Source: Blautia wexlerae DSM 19850
Lineage (GTDB): Bacteria; Bacillota; Clostridia; Lachnospirales; Lachnospiraceae
Assembly (NCBI RefSeq): GCF_025148125.1
Contig: NZ_CP102267.1
Coordinates: forward strand, 921,001 to 985,000
Direction: 5' to 3'
Length of the DNA stretch: 64,000 bases
The notes under the pieces were generated by a model that was not told the origin of the DNA, made no database searches, and was given only the letters and a program-made list of their open reading frames with translations. The translations under genes and the position numbers were made by a program. Numbering within the stretch: the first letter of the stretch is position 1; the number at the start of each line of letters is the position of its first letter. Positions 36,133-45,382 of this stretch are shown here, one piece after another.

Positions 36133-38145
36133 ATGCTTGGAATTATTTATCTGCTTCTGGCAGGAATGCTGGGCTGTGAAGCATCGAAAATGCTGACAGG
36201 AGAGGGAAGGAGTGTGTCAGGTATTAATCGTATCTGGCTCATGCTTCCGGCTTCTTTTGGAGTCGGAACACTTTTACTGACCTGGATGGTATATATTATT
36301 TCCTGGTTTTTCAGTGTTGTGGGAAAAGCTGAAAATCCACTTTTGTATGGAAATATTATCGGGATGACAGGTGCAGCAGTTATTATGATACTGCTCAGCG
36401 TACAGAAATACAGAAAACAGGGAAGTTACAGGATATGGAATATTGATAAAACACAGGATAAGCGCAGATTAAAAAAGGAAATATTACTCTTTGGTCTGCT
36501 GACTGTATTTATTACATATATGATGTTTTATGTCTTCTATATAAAAGACGGAATCCTGTATTCCGGCCTGACTGTGTATGGAGACTATGCACCACATACG
36601 GCGATGATGCGTTCTTTTTCTGCAGGAAATAATTTTCCCACACAGTATCCTCATTATGGAGGTGCAGATGTAAAGTATCATTTTATGTTTCAGTTTCTCA
36701 CAGGAAATCTGGAATATCTTGGAATGCGTATGGACTTTGCCTATAATATCGTAAGTACCTTGTCGCTTGTGGGATTTCTTATGCTGTTATATCAGCTTGC
36801 ACTTAGGATCACAGGCAAAATGTGCTGTGGTGTACTGGCATTGTTTCTGTTCTTTTTCAGAAGCGGAATGGCTTTTTTCAGATTTGCATGGGAGCATATC
36901 CAGGCAGGGAATCTTGTGGAAACCCTGGAAGAAAATACTTCCTTTATCGGATATACTGTCAATGAGAACTGGGGATTGTGGAACTTTAATGTTTATCTTA
37001 ATCAGAGGCATCTGGCATTTGGACTTCTGATGGTGACTTTGGCACTATATCTGTTTATGGACTGGCTGGAAGCCGGGACGGCACATGAAGAGAAGGGAAT
37101 ACTCTGGATAAAAAACAGAATCTTTTCGAAGGAAGGATGGAAAAGCAGAAATCTGGATCAGGCACTGCTTATGGGAATGTTTCTGGGTCTGTGTGCGTTC
37201 TGGAATGGGGCAGCAGTGATCGGTGGTCTGCTGATTTTGTGCGGCTTTGCGATTTTCTCGGATGGAAAAGTGGATTACGCTGTCATGGCGGGGGTATCCA
37301 TCTTCTTTTCCTGGCTTCAGTCAAAGATTTTTATTGTTGGAAGTGCTATGAGTCCTCAGATTTATCTGGGATTTCTGGCAGAGGATAAGACTGTCCCGGG
37401 AGTTGTGAAATATCTGTTCTGGATGAGTGGAGTTTTTTTCCTTGGGCTGGTACTAATGGTATGGTTTATGAGAAGACGGGAGAGAGCAATCCTTGTGAGT
37501 TTCCTGTTTCCGGTGATTTTTGCTTTTGTGCTTCTGATGACACCGGATATTAATGTAAACCATAAATATATCATGATATCATATGCGTTTCTGACGATTT
37601 TCTGGGCATGGGCAGTATGCAGTCTTTGGAATGGGAGAAATGGGCAGTCCGGGATACAGAAAACTATGGGAAAGATACTGGCAATAGTATTGGTGATATC
37701 TCTGAGTGTGACCGGGATTTATGACTTTGTGGTGATCATAAAGGGAAATGGTCCGGGCAGACGTGTGACTGTAAATATGAACAGCGAGCTGACCCAATGG
37801 CTGGAGGAGAATCTGGAGAAAAACGATCTTTTACTTACTCCTGAGTACAGCATGAATGAAGTGACGATGTCCGGAGCTATGCTTTACTGTGGATGGCCAT
37901 ATTACGCATGGTCTGCAGGCTATGATACGAATTACAGGGCTGCACAGGCTGTAACGATATACACCACATCTGACAGTGAAACATTGAAAAAAACAGTACA
38001 ACAGGAAAAAATAACATATATCCTGTTTGAAGAAGGTTCGGAATTTGAACAGCAGGAATGTCGTGAGGAGACAATTGCTGCAGCATATGAAAAGGTTTGT
38101 GAGACTCAGGATGGACGGATACGGATCTATAAAACAACAGAATAA
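36133..38145 (+). CDS. Large polytopic membrane protein, GT-C glycosyltransferase-like
   Basis: 670 residues with roughly 12 membrane helices and a C-terminal soluble domain of about 140 residues. The first external loop contains YGDYAPHTAMMRSFSAGNNF, with acidic and histidine residues placed as in GT-C-type lipid-linked sugar transferases. The C-terminal part (TQWLEENLEKNDLLLTPEYS, then YILFEEGSEFEQQ) resembles that of the next gene, so the two are distant paralogues. The function is not known. The stop overlaps a family 1-like palindrome. Confidence 0.72.
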   Translation: MLGIIYLLLAGMLGCEASKMLTGEGRSVSGINRIWLMLPASFGVGTLLLTWMVYIISWFFSVVGKAENPLLYGNIIGMTGAAVIMILLSVQKYRKQGSYRIWNIDKTQDKRRLKKEILLFGLLTVFITYMMFYVFYIKDGILYSGLTVYGDYAPHTAMMRSFSAGNNFPTQYPHYGGADVKYHFMFQFLTGNLEYLGMRMDFAYNIVSTLSLVGFLMLLYQLALRITGKMCCGVLALFLFFFRSGMAFFRFAWEHIQAGNLVETLEENTSFIGYTVNENWGLWNFNVYLNQRHLAFGLLMVTLALYLFMDWLEAGTAHEEKGILWIKNRIFSKEGWKSRNLDQALLMGMFLGLCAFWNGAAVIGGLLILCGFAIFSDGKVDYAVMAGVSIFFSWLQSKIFIVGSAMSPQIYLGFLAEDKTVPGVVKYLFWMSGVFFLGLVLMVWFMRRRERAILVSFLFPVIFAFVLLMTPDINVNHKYIMISYAFLTIFWAWAVCSLWNGRNGQSGIQKTMGKILAIVLVISLSVTGIYDFVVIIKGNGPGRRVTVNMNSELTQWLEENLEKNDLLLTPEYSMNEVTMSGAMLYCGWPYYAWSAGYDTNYRAAQAVTIYTTSDSETLKKTVQQEKITYILFEEGSEFEQQECREETIAAAYEKVCETQDGRIRIYKTTE

Positions 38146-38174
38146 TCCTCAAATGCATTATTACGGGGATTACT
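38141..38174. repeat. Family 1-like palindrome at a gene end
   Basis: AATAATCCTC and GGGGATTACT flank AAATGCATTATTAC, which is the inner part of the 24523 copy. The left arm contains the stop codon of the preceding gene. Confidence 0.5.
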
Positions 38175-38284
38175 CCGGATTTATGATTATGAGCCGGGTG
38201 ATCACAGATTTACAGAGATAAGAGAGAATGTGTAAGATTATAGTAACCACAATAATTTTATAAATGATTAAGGAGGACGTACGG

Positions 38285-40522
38285 ATGAAGAAATGGGCAC
38301 CGAGAGTGCTTCTTGCAGCAGCTCTTGCAGGGCTGTCTGCATTTCTGTTAAAGGGAGATGTATGGACATTCTGGACCTGGTGGATGTTGGCATTTCTGAT
38401 GGGAATGGTTGCCATGCCTGTGACAGGGAGACTGTTTGCCGGATTTGAGGACAAAGGCTGGATGTTTTCAAAAGTGCTGGCGATTACTGTGACAGGTTTT
38501 CTTACGTGGTTTCTGGTAACTGCGAAGATACTGCCATTTACTGCAGCGACATGTATCGGTGTGTCTGTTGTATGTGCTGTTGGCTGTGGGGTTTTATATC
38601 ATTTTCAGGGAAAAAATGGAATTGACTGCTTTCCGTCCGGAAAGGTAAATCTGATTTACGGAGAGGAAATTCTGTTCTTTATATTTTTCCTGATGTGGAC
38701 TTATTTTGCAGGATTCCGTCCGCAGGCATACGGAACTGAGAAATTTATGGATTATGGTTTCATGGAAGCCATGATGAGAAGTACGACACTTCCTGCAAGA
38801 GATCTGTGGTATTCAGAAGGTACGATCAATTATTATTATGGCGGACAGTATTTTGCAGTATTTCTGACGAAGCTGACTGGCAGTAAAGTAGAACTCACTT
38901 ACAATCTGATGCGTACTTTTGTGGCTGCATTTGCGTTTGCGCTTCCGTTTTCACTGGTTCGTCAGATGTCTGTGGACAGGCTTAAAGGAAGCCTGACAGG
39001 AAAGAAACGTTGTGTGCCGGCAGTGGCCGGGATCATAGCAGGACTTTCTGTATCAATTGCGGGAAATATGCATTATGTGGTTTACAGTAAGATCATTCCA
39101 TGGCTCCAGAAGCTGCAGGGAAAAGAAGCGGACAGCTACTGGTTCCCGGATGCGACCCGTTATATTGGATACAATCCGGATGTGCCGGACAAGACGATCC
39201 ATGAATTTCCATGTTATTCCTTTGTGCTGGGAGATCTCCATGCCCATGTGGTAAATGTAATGTTTGTGCTGTTTCTGGTGGGATTTCTTTATGCGTGGAT
39301 GCGAAGTGTGCGGATGAGAGAAGCAGTAATTATGAAACCGGGCCGGAAACAGTTCTGGAAAAAACAGCTGTTGATTCCGCATATCCTGCTGGCTGCAGTG
39401 ATGATCGGTATGTTCCGGTTTACGAATTTCTGGGATTTTATTATTTATTTCGTGGTGACCGGTGGAGTGGTGCTGTTTACCAATATCGTTCAGTTTGATG
39501 GTAAAGTGAAGAGGATTCTGGCAGTGACTGCGGTTCAGGCAGTGGAGATCATTGTGATCTCATACGTTGTTTCTCTGCCGTTTACTTTGCAGTTTGACAG
39601 CATGTTTAAAGGTGTGGGAATTGCGCAGAATCATTCTATGATCCATCAGCTGCTGATTTTGTGGGGACTGCCTGTGGTTCTGACAGTTCTGCTGATCATC
39701 TGTATCATCTGGGAGAAGCTTCGTGGTGGTGCGAACAGAAGTCTATATAAACTGATGAAAGCAATCTCTGTGCCGGATCTGTTTGCGATTGTCATGGGAC
39801 TCTGTGCGATCGGGCTGATCGTGATTCCGGAGTTGGTTTATGTAAGAGATATTTACGAAAATGGAAACGCCAGGGCGAATACTATGTTTAAGCTGACTTA
39901 TCAGGCGTATATGCTGTTTGGGATGACCATGGGATATGGTATTTTCCGTATGCTGGTGTCTGCACGTAAGAAAGTGTTTAAGGTTGTGTCAGTGATCGGC
40001 CTGGTATTGCTTTGCTGGACCTTTGGTTATTTTGGAAACAGTGTGTATGCGTGGTTTGGAAAGGTATGGGAGCCTTCTGAATATAAAGGATTGAATGCGA
40101 CATCTTTCCTGTCAAATGATTTCACAGAGGATGTGGCTGGTATTAAATGGCTGAAGAAGAATGTGAAAGGGTCACCGGTTGTGCTTGAGGCGAACGGGGA
40201 CAGCTATAGTGGCTATGAGCGTGTTTCTGCTATGACAGGGCTTCCGACTGTGCTGGGATGGTATGTGCATGAGTGGCTGTGGAGAGATGATACTGCGGAC
40301 TTGAATGAGAAGAGCGCGGATATTGAGAGTATTTATACTTCTTCGGATGAGGAGTATGTGAAGGAGCTGCTGGAAGAGTATGATGTTTCTTATATTTTTG
40401 TCGGATCGAAGGAGAGGGAGAAATATGGGGGGACATTGAATGAGGATGTGCTGAAGTCACTTGGAGAAGTGGTGTTCCAGGATGAGGTGTATAGTACTTA
40501 TATTCTTAAGGTTAATAAGTAA
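38285..40522 (+). CDS. DUF2298 (YYY domain) membrane protein
   Basis: 745 residues from the ATG at 38285, chosen for AGGAGG at 38271-38276. About 14 membrane helices. INYYYGGQYFAVFLTKL carries the three tyrosines that name the YYY/DUF2298 family; HEFPCYSFVLGDLHAHVVN and NARANTMFKLTYQAYMLFG are further family blocks. The C-terminal region (VLEANGDSYSGYERVSAMTG, then LGWYVHEWLW) is like that of GT-C glycosyltransferases. A role in making a surface or lipid-linked glycan is inference. It probably forms a unit with the previous gene. Confidence 0.85.
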   Translation: MKKWAPRVLLAAALAGLSAFLLKGDVWTFWTWWMLAFLMGMVAMPVTGRLFAGFEDKGWMFSKVLAITVTGFLTWFLVTAKILPFTAATCIGVSVVCAVGCGVLYHFQGKNGIDCFPSGKVNLIYGEEILFFIFFLMWTYFAGFRPQAYGTEKFMDYGFMEAMMRSTTLPARDLWYSEGTINYYYGGQYFAVFLTKLTGSKVELTYNLMRTFVAAFAFALPFSLVRQMSVDRLKGSLTGKKRCVPAVAGIIAGLSVSIAGNMHYVVYSKIIPWLQKLQGKEADSYWFPDATRYIGYNPDVPDKTIHEFPCYSFVLGDLHAHVVNVMFVLFLVGFLYAWMRSVRMREAVIMKPGRKQFWKKQLLIPHILLAAVMIGMFRFTNFWDFIIYFVVTGGVVLFTNIVQFDGKVKRILAVTAVQAVEIIVISYVVSLPFTLQFDSMFKGVGIAQNHSMIHQLLILWGLPVVLTVLLIICIIWEKLRGGANRSLYKLMKAISVPDLFAIVMGLCAIGLIVIPELVYVRDIYENGNARANTMFKLTYQAYMLFGMTMGYGIFRMLVSARKKVFKVVSVIGLVLLCWTFGYFGNSVYAWFGKVWEPSEYKGLNATSFLSNDFTEDVAGIKWLKKNVKGSPVVLEANGDSYSGYERVSAMTGLPTVLGWYVHEWLWRDDTADLNEKSADIESIYTSSDEEYVKELLEEYDVSYIFVGSKEREKYGGTLNEDVLKSLGEVVFQDEVYSTYILKVNK

Positions 40523-40530
40523 GGGAGTGA

Positions 40531-40562
40531 AAAATGGCGGCAGTTTGTGTCGCCATTTTTTG
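40531..40562 (+). terminator. Terminator after the DUF2298 gene
   Basis: AAAATGGCG and CGCCATTTTTT pair perfectly around CAGTTTGTGT with a T run. Confidence 0.88.
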
Positions 40563-40576
40563 TTTGGGTCAAAAAG

Positions 40577-40787
40577 GGACGCGTAAAAAAATATTTCATT
40601 TCCTGTGCGGTTTCGGGCACTAAGATATTCTAAGCCGCTAAAAATCTGCTAAAAGCATGAGAAATCAGAGCCAAACTCGCCTGCGGCTCAGACAGTGTCT
40701 CTGATTTCTCATAACGCAGATTTTTGCCGGCTAAGAATATCTAAGTACCCTGCAAATGCACAGGAAATGAAATATTTTTTTACGCTG
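40577..40787. repeat. Family 3 long palindromic element, copy 2
   Basis: 28-base perfect inverted ends (40581-40608 and 40758-40785) flanked by GGAC and TG, as in copy 1 but with different arm sequence. The inner framework (CACTAAGATATTCTAAG, CTAAAAGCATGAG, CTCAGACAGTG, CTCATAACGCA, CTAAGAATATCTAAGTA) is almost identical to copy 1. It also lies where genes converge, between the DUF2298 gene and the minus-strand transposase. Confidence 0.9.
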
Positions 40788-40849
40788 GTTATTGGTTGGA
40801 ATGGTTTTGGGGAAATAATTATCAGGTGGAAAAGAGGGAAAAAGTAAAA

Positions 40850-40878
40850 TTTACAGATATGGATTACGATTGTATTAT
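40850..40878 (+). promoter_or_regulatory. Promoter cut off from its gene by the insertion sequence
   Basis: TTTACA and TATTAT are 17 bases apart and point toward 42776. Without the insertion it would lie about 130 bases before the SGNH gene start. Confidence 0.55.
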
Positions 40879-40988
40879 GATAATGTATGTACAATATATA
40901 TAAGAAAAATATGTTGCTACAGTGGAAAAATGAAAAGATGACACTGTATAAGTAGTAGGAGAAAATGAGGATTGTGAATATTCATATG

Positions 40989-42743
40989 TAGGTAATTGCG
41001 AAACAAGTTCGCAATCCTAACTAAAAAGCGGTAAGAATCTTGCAACGCAGGATTCTTAAGATGAAAAATAGGTACTTCTAAATTTGAACATGACTAAAAG
41101 ACTTCCCAGATAAACTGCGAAGAAAAGATTGTATGCATATTAATAATCAGGCAATCAAAGGCTTCAAACTCCGGATGTATTGGTATTGATGAATCTTATC
41201 AGCGACAAGCACAGTAACAAGCTGGGTAATTCCTGCAAGCAGTAAATCAGCATGAAGTGTTTTCTCATTCTGTGTTTTACGATCTGCAATGCAGAAACTA
41301 TCTTTGAAATGGTTGATTGACTTTTCAACATTTACACGGATCTTGTAAGTATCCTCCCATTCCTGTGAGCCGCGTTCTACACCAGGATAGGCACGAAGGT
41401 TCTTTTCAGGATAAATGTAGATCATTCGTCCGCAGGAAGAAGATGTACATGGATTGTCACAATGACATACGCGATGTTTTGACTTGTCGGCAGGATTGTA
41501 TTCCCATTTCATTTTTGGACATACAAACTTCATGGTAGGAAGTTTGCTCCGCAAATGGGATCTGCTTCCTTCACGCCGCATCGGAAGTGATGGATCGTGA
41601 GGACAGCAGGGAATACCGTTTTCATTGACAGTATAGTCGGTTCCTTCCACAGAAAGCTTTGTTTTTAAAGGGATAAAAGCTTTTTGAAAGCCAATTTCTT
41701 CAAAGAGGGATTTGTAAATGTTAATGGCATCAAACGCAGCATCTCCAAGAAACGTCTTTGAATTTATTAAAGGATGTTTCTGGAAAAAGTCAATTAAAAC
41801 TGGAAGAAGTGCTTTCGAATCGGCAAGGGATTTATCCTCATCCGGTGAATCTGATTTCTTCCCTACAACGATATCAGGATGTTTTTTTAGAAAGTCCTTG
41901 TTGTAGAAAGTGATGTCACGAACAATACCAAGCCCGTTCGTAATAATACCAAATTTATAGGCGTAACAGAAATGTCCATTGATGTACATCTGCTGGATTG
42001 CCTGATTGGAAGCCGCATGAGTTGGCATAGAGCCATAAGCAGCTTTATAAGGATCATAGGAATCATCAAGGTTATGGGACTTTTTGAAAGCCTTTAGCTG
42101 CTTGATAATACGGTTGGCATATTTTGGGTTATTTTCTGTAACCCATGCTTCAATGCCAGAGGTATCAAAGATTGTCATGGAAGCAAGGGCAGGATCAAGA
42201 CTTTGGCAGATCGGTTCGGTCAGATCAACAAGATGATCGAACATAGATTGTAAGTCCGATAAAAAATCCTGTTTGAAACGTGTAAATTTGGAACCATCCG
42301 GAACAACATCAAAACCGCAGAAATCACGCAGTTCCTGGGAAAATTTCAAAAATACGATCAGGAGTGTGTCCGTCGGGATTGAGAAAATACGCTGGATAAG
42401 AAGTGCCTTAAGCATTGGATAAAGCTGATGTTTGCGAGGTCTTCCGGTACTGGCGTAAAAATGAGAAATAAAAGAAACAGGAATAATTTCATCAAGGTCA
42501 ATGGCTTCATCAAGAAGCGAAAGGAACTGATATTTGTCGTTGTCGAATTTATTTTGACAATCTTCAAAAATTTCTGCCAAAGTGAGCTGTTTATATGTTA
42601 TCATGTAGGTATATCTCCTTTAGGTGGATTGGTTAATTAGTTTCTAGGCAATTCTATTTTACCATAAACCTTGAGGAGATATTTTATTTTAACAACAAAA
42701 AAATGCCGTATTTATGCGGCTTTTGGCGTTTCGCAAACGCCTA
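40989..42743 (-). mobile_element. Complete insertion sequence, IS1182-like, with 11-bp target duplication
   Basis: 1755 bases. The ends TAGGTAATTGCGAAAC and GTTTCGCAAACGCCTA are imperfect inverted repeats matching at 13 of 16 positions. ATATTCATATG is found directly outside both ends (40978-40988 and 42744-42754), a target duplication. Both ends also carry a subterminal hairpin around GCGAAAC. It contains one intact transposase gene, so it looks recent. Family assignment rests on the protein and length only. Confidence 0.88.
41147..42604 (-). CDS. DDE transposase of the insertion sequence
   Basis: 485 residues, uninterrupted. The N-terminal part (GRPRKHQLYPMLKALLIQRI) is like the InsH/DUF772 domain. 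A DDE-type core is suggested by Asp in TIFDTSGIEAW, Asp in FLGDAAFDA and Glu in VNVEKSINHFKD. A Cys-rich insertion (CCPHD, then CHCDNPCTSSSCG) lies before the last block, as in IS1182-type enzymes. AAGGAGA precedes the ATG. It cuts and joins the element ends at 40989 and 42743. Confidence 0.9.
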   Translation of the reverse strand: MITYKQLTLAEIFEDCQNKFDNDKYQFLSLLDEAIDLDEIIPVSFISHFYASTGRPRKHQLYPMLKALLIQRIFSIPTDTLLIVFLKFSQELRDFCGFDVVPDGSKFTRFKQDFLSDLQSMFDHLVDLTEPICQSLDPALASMTIFDTSGIEAWVTENNPKYANRIIKQLKAFKKSHNLDDSYDPYKAAYGSMPTHAASNQAIQQMYINGHFCYAYKFGIITNGLGIVRDITFYNKDFLKKHPDIVVGKKSDSPDEDKSLADSKALLPVLIDFFQKHPLINSKTFLGDAAFDAINIYKSLFEEIGFQKAFIPLKTKLSVEGTDYTVNENGIPCCPHDPSLPMRREGSRSHLRSKLPTMKFVCPKMKWEYNPADKSKHRVCHCDNPCTSSSCGRMIYIYPEKNLRAYPGVERGSQEWEDTYKIRVNVEKSINHFKDSFCIADRKTQNEKTLHADLLLAGITQLVTVLVADKIHQYQYIRSLKPLIA

Positions 42744-42775
42744 ATATTCATATGACAGGAAAGGAGAATTTTAAA

Positions 42776-43876
42776 ATGAGGAATCGAATAATTCAGGTTA
42801 GACATTATAGCAGGAAAATGATGATTATGATGTTGACAGGAGCAATTTGCTGTAGTTCATGTTTTTGTGAAACTGCTTTTGCGAAAACCAGCAAAGTAAG
42901 GGTTTACGATGTGGAAAAAGGAACCACAAGCTTCACATCTTTTACATATTCGGATAATAAAAATGATGAGTCACTGGCTCCGTCGGAGGGAGCAGAAGCG
43001 ATTTCATCTGCTTCTCAGAAGGTGGTTATTTTCCATCAGGCAGATGGGTCTACGATAATAAGAAAAGCAGACAGTAATGGAAAAGTGACACTTCCTGCAA
43101 TAAAGAACGAAACCGGATATACTTTTCTTGGATGGAGCACGAAGCCGGATCAGACTCAGAATCCGCAGTATCAGGCGGGACAGGTGATACAGGTAAGGAA
43201 GAAAACCCATTTATATGCAGTTATGTATAACTGGCAACAGGAGCCGGATATTCAGGTCAATAATCTGGCAGCTCAGCTGTCGGAGTATTCCGGAATTATT
43301 TTTGTGGGAGATTCCAGAACGTATTTTATGCAGAAAACTCTTCTTCGGGAATATGGAAAGGATGCAGTTGCAAAAGTATCATTTGTGTGTAAGACAGGGG
43401 AGGGACTGAGCTGGTTTGAAACAGCAGGAGAGAGAGTAATGAGAAGTGAAATTGCCCGTCTGCAGTCAGATTCAGATAAGCCCGTAGCAGTTATTTTTAA
43501 TCTTGGTGTGAATGATCTTTCGAGTCATAATTCCGGAAATGGGGTTGATTATAAAGGCGAGGCAAATGCATATCTTGCGTGTATGAACACTCTTGCAGAG
43601 GAACTTGAAAGTGACTGCAGATTGTTTTATATGTCTGTGAATCCGGTAAATACAGCAATGAAACCAACTCGAAAAGAAGCGCAGTTACGTTACTTTAATG
43701 ACAGATTGCAGAATGGGTTAAATCATAGATTTCAATGGATAGATACCTATAAATATCTGATGAAGAATGGTTACAGTACATACAATGAGTTTAAGGGAAA
43801 TATAGATGACGGCGTTCACTATTCTACACGTACCTATAAAAGAATCTATAAATATTGTATGAATGCGATCAGATAA
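42776..43876 (+). CDS. Secreted SGNH hydrolase with InlB B-repeat-like domain
   Basis: 366 residues from the ATG at 42776 (AAAGGAG upstream); a longer frame would begin inside the insertion sequence and is rejected. A basic N-terminus and signal sequence (MMIMMLTGAICCSSCF) lead to an InlB B-repeat-like module (GYTFLGWSTKPDQTQNPQY) and an SGNH domain: FVGDSRTYF, NLGVNDLSS and DDGVHYS hold the expected catalytic residues. It probably acts on a surface glycan or ester. The insertion sequence ends 32 bases before the start and separates the gene from its likely promoter at 40850. Confidence 0.85.
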   Translation: MRNRIIQVRHYSRKMMIMMLTGAICCSSCFCETAFAKTSKVRVYDVEKGTTSFTSFTYSDNKNDESLAPSEGAEAISSASQKVVIFHQADGSTIIRKADSNGKVTLPAIKNETGYTFLGWSTKPDQTQNPQYQAGQVIQVRKKTHLYAVMYNWQQEPDIQVNNLAAQLSEYSGIIFVGDSRTYFMQKTLLREYGKDAVAKVSFVCKTGEGLSWFETAGERVMRSEIARLQSDSDKPVAVIFNLGVNDLSSHNSGNGVDYKGEANAYLACMNTLAEELESDCRLFYMSVNPVNTAMKPTRKEAQLRYFNDRLQNGLNHRFQWIDTYKYLMKNGYSTYNEFKGNIDDGVHYSTRTYKRIYKYCMNAIR

Positions 43877-44003
43877 TGCTTTTTGATTTATACACAAATT
43901 ATAATCTTGTTTCAGGTAAGCAGTATAAGCAGAAGTTAAGGCCACAGAACTCACAAGAGAAAGGGTATATGTATTGCCTGATAAATTAAGAGATTGATGT
44001 ACG

Positions 44004-44040
44004 AGCTGACAGGAGAAATATTTTCTGTCAGCTTGTTATT
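44004..44040 (+). terminator. Terminator after the SGNH gene
   Basis: AGCTGACAG and CTGTCAGCT pair perfectly, followed by TGTTATTTGTTT. The rest of 43877-44192 shows no supported gene. Confidence 0.7.
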
Positions 44041-44192
44041 TGTTTGGTTGGATAATGGAGAATATCTGTTTGCCAAAGAAGAAACATTTGACGAATTTTT
44101 ATCTCTGTTGTATCATGAACATACAAAACGAAAATAAAGTAAGAGGAATATTGTTATATAAAATACAGAACAGATAAGAAGGCAGGAATTTA

Positions 44193-45245
44193 ATGAGAGC
44201 AGAAGTTGTATCCATGACAGCGGATAATCTTGATATGGAGGCTATCCGGCGAGGTGGAGATATTTTGAAACAGGGTGGTCTGGTTGCGTTTCCTACGGAG
44301 ACTGTGTATGGTCTTGGAGGGGATGCGTTGAATCCGCAGGCTTCTATGAAAATTTATGCGGCGAAGGGAAGACCTTCGGATAATCCGCTGATCGTGCATA
44401 TTGCAGAGTTTGATAAGCTGGCTCCGATTGTAGCTGAGGTTCCGGAGAAGGCGAAGATTTTGGCAGAGAAGTACTGGCCGGGTCCGCTGACTATGATTCT
44501 TCCGAAGTCGGATCTTGTACCACAGGAGACTACGGGTGGTCTGGACAGTGTGGCGGTTCGGTTTCCGAGTGACAGGATCGCGCAGGAACTTATCAAGGCA
44601 GCAGGTGGTTATGTGGCTGCGCCCAGTGCCAACACTTCGGGAAGACCAAGCCCGACTACTGCACAGCATGTAGAGGAGGATCTTGGTGAAGCGATTGAGA
44701 TGATCATTGACGGAGGCCAGGTGGGAATCGGTCTTGAGTCTACGATCGTTGATTTTACTGAGGATGTGCCGGTGGTTTTGCGTCCGGGTTATATTTCTCT
44801 GGAGATGCTTCAGGAGACTCTGGGGGATGTAAGGATGGACAAGGGGCTGATTGCATCTGACAGCAAAGTACGTCCGAAAGCACCGGGTATGAAATATCGC
44901 CATTATGCACCGAAGGCAGATCTGGCAATTGTTGAGGGACCGGAGGAAGCTGTTGTGAAGAAGATCAATGAGCTGGCTGCGGAGGCGAAAGCACACGGCG
45001 AGCAGGTTGGAATTATTGCAACGGACGAGACAAAGGACAGATATCCGGAAGGTCTGGTAGTCAGCATTGGAAGCCGGAAGGAAGAAGAGACGATAGCGCA
45101 TCATCTGTATGAAGTGTTGCGGGATTTTGACCAGAGTGCAGTCAGGTCTATTTATTCAGAAGCGTTTTATACACCAAGAATGGGACAGGCCATTATGAAC
45201 CGTCTGCTGAAAGCAGCGGGACATAAGATCATACAGGTGGTATGA
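44193..45245 (+). CDS. L-threonylcarbamoyladenylate synthase (Sua5/YwlC)
   Basis: 350 residues. The YrdC-type catalytic domain fills about residues 10-205 (FPTETVYGLGGDA, KGRPSDNPL, PGPLTMI, SANTSGRPSPT), followed by the C-terminal Sua5 domain (GMKYRHYAPKADLAIV). The enzyme makes threonylcarbamoyl-AMP from threonine, bicarbonate and ATP, the first step of the t6A modification of ANN-decoding tRNAs. The length is that of the two-domain form. GGCAGGAA lies before the ATG. Confidence 0.93.
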   Translation: MRAEVVSMTADNLDMEAIRRGGDILKQGGLVAFPTETVYGLGGDALNPQASMKIYAAKGRPSDNPLIVHIAEFDKLAPIVAEVPEKAKILAEKYWPGPLTMILPKSDLVPQETTGGLDSVAVRFPSDRIAQELIKAAGGYVAAPSANTSGRPSPTTAQHVEEDLGEAIEMIIDGGQVGIGLESTIVDFTEDVPVVLRPGYISLEMLQETLGDVRMDKGLIASDSKVRPKAPGMKYRHYAPKADLAIVEGPEEAVVKKINELAAEAKAHGEQVGIIATDETKDRYPEGLVVSIGSRKEEETIAHHLYEVLRDFDQSAVRSIYSEAFYTPRMGQAIMNRLLKAAGHKIIQVV

Positions 45246-45382
45246 TATAATCAGGTAGTGAAGCAGATATATGCCTGACTATATAATCTTATCAGCAGTA
45301 ATGGCCAGATGGATAATGAAGATTCATTTAAATAGTCTGCTGAAGAGGTAAAGAAAATAAATTAATTTCAGGAGGAAGATTA

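Noticed and set aside
42671..42775. Upstream extension of the SGNH hydrolase gene
   Set aside because: It would start inside the insertion sequence and read through its end. The ATG at 42776 has a proper ribosome site and signal peptide.
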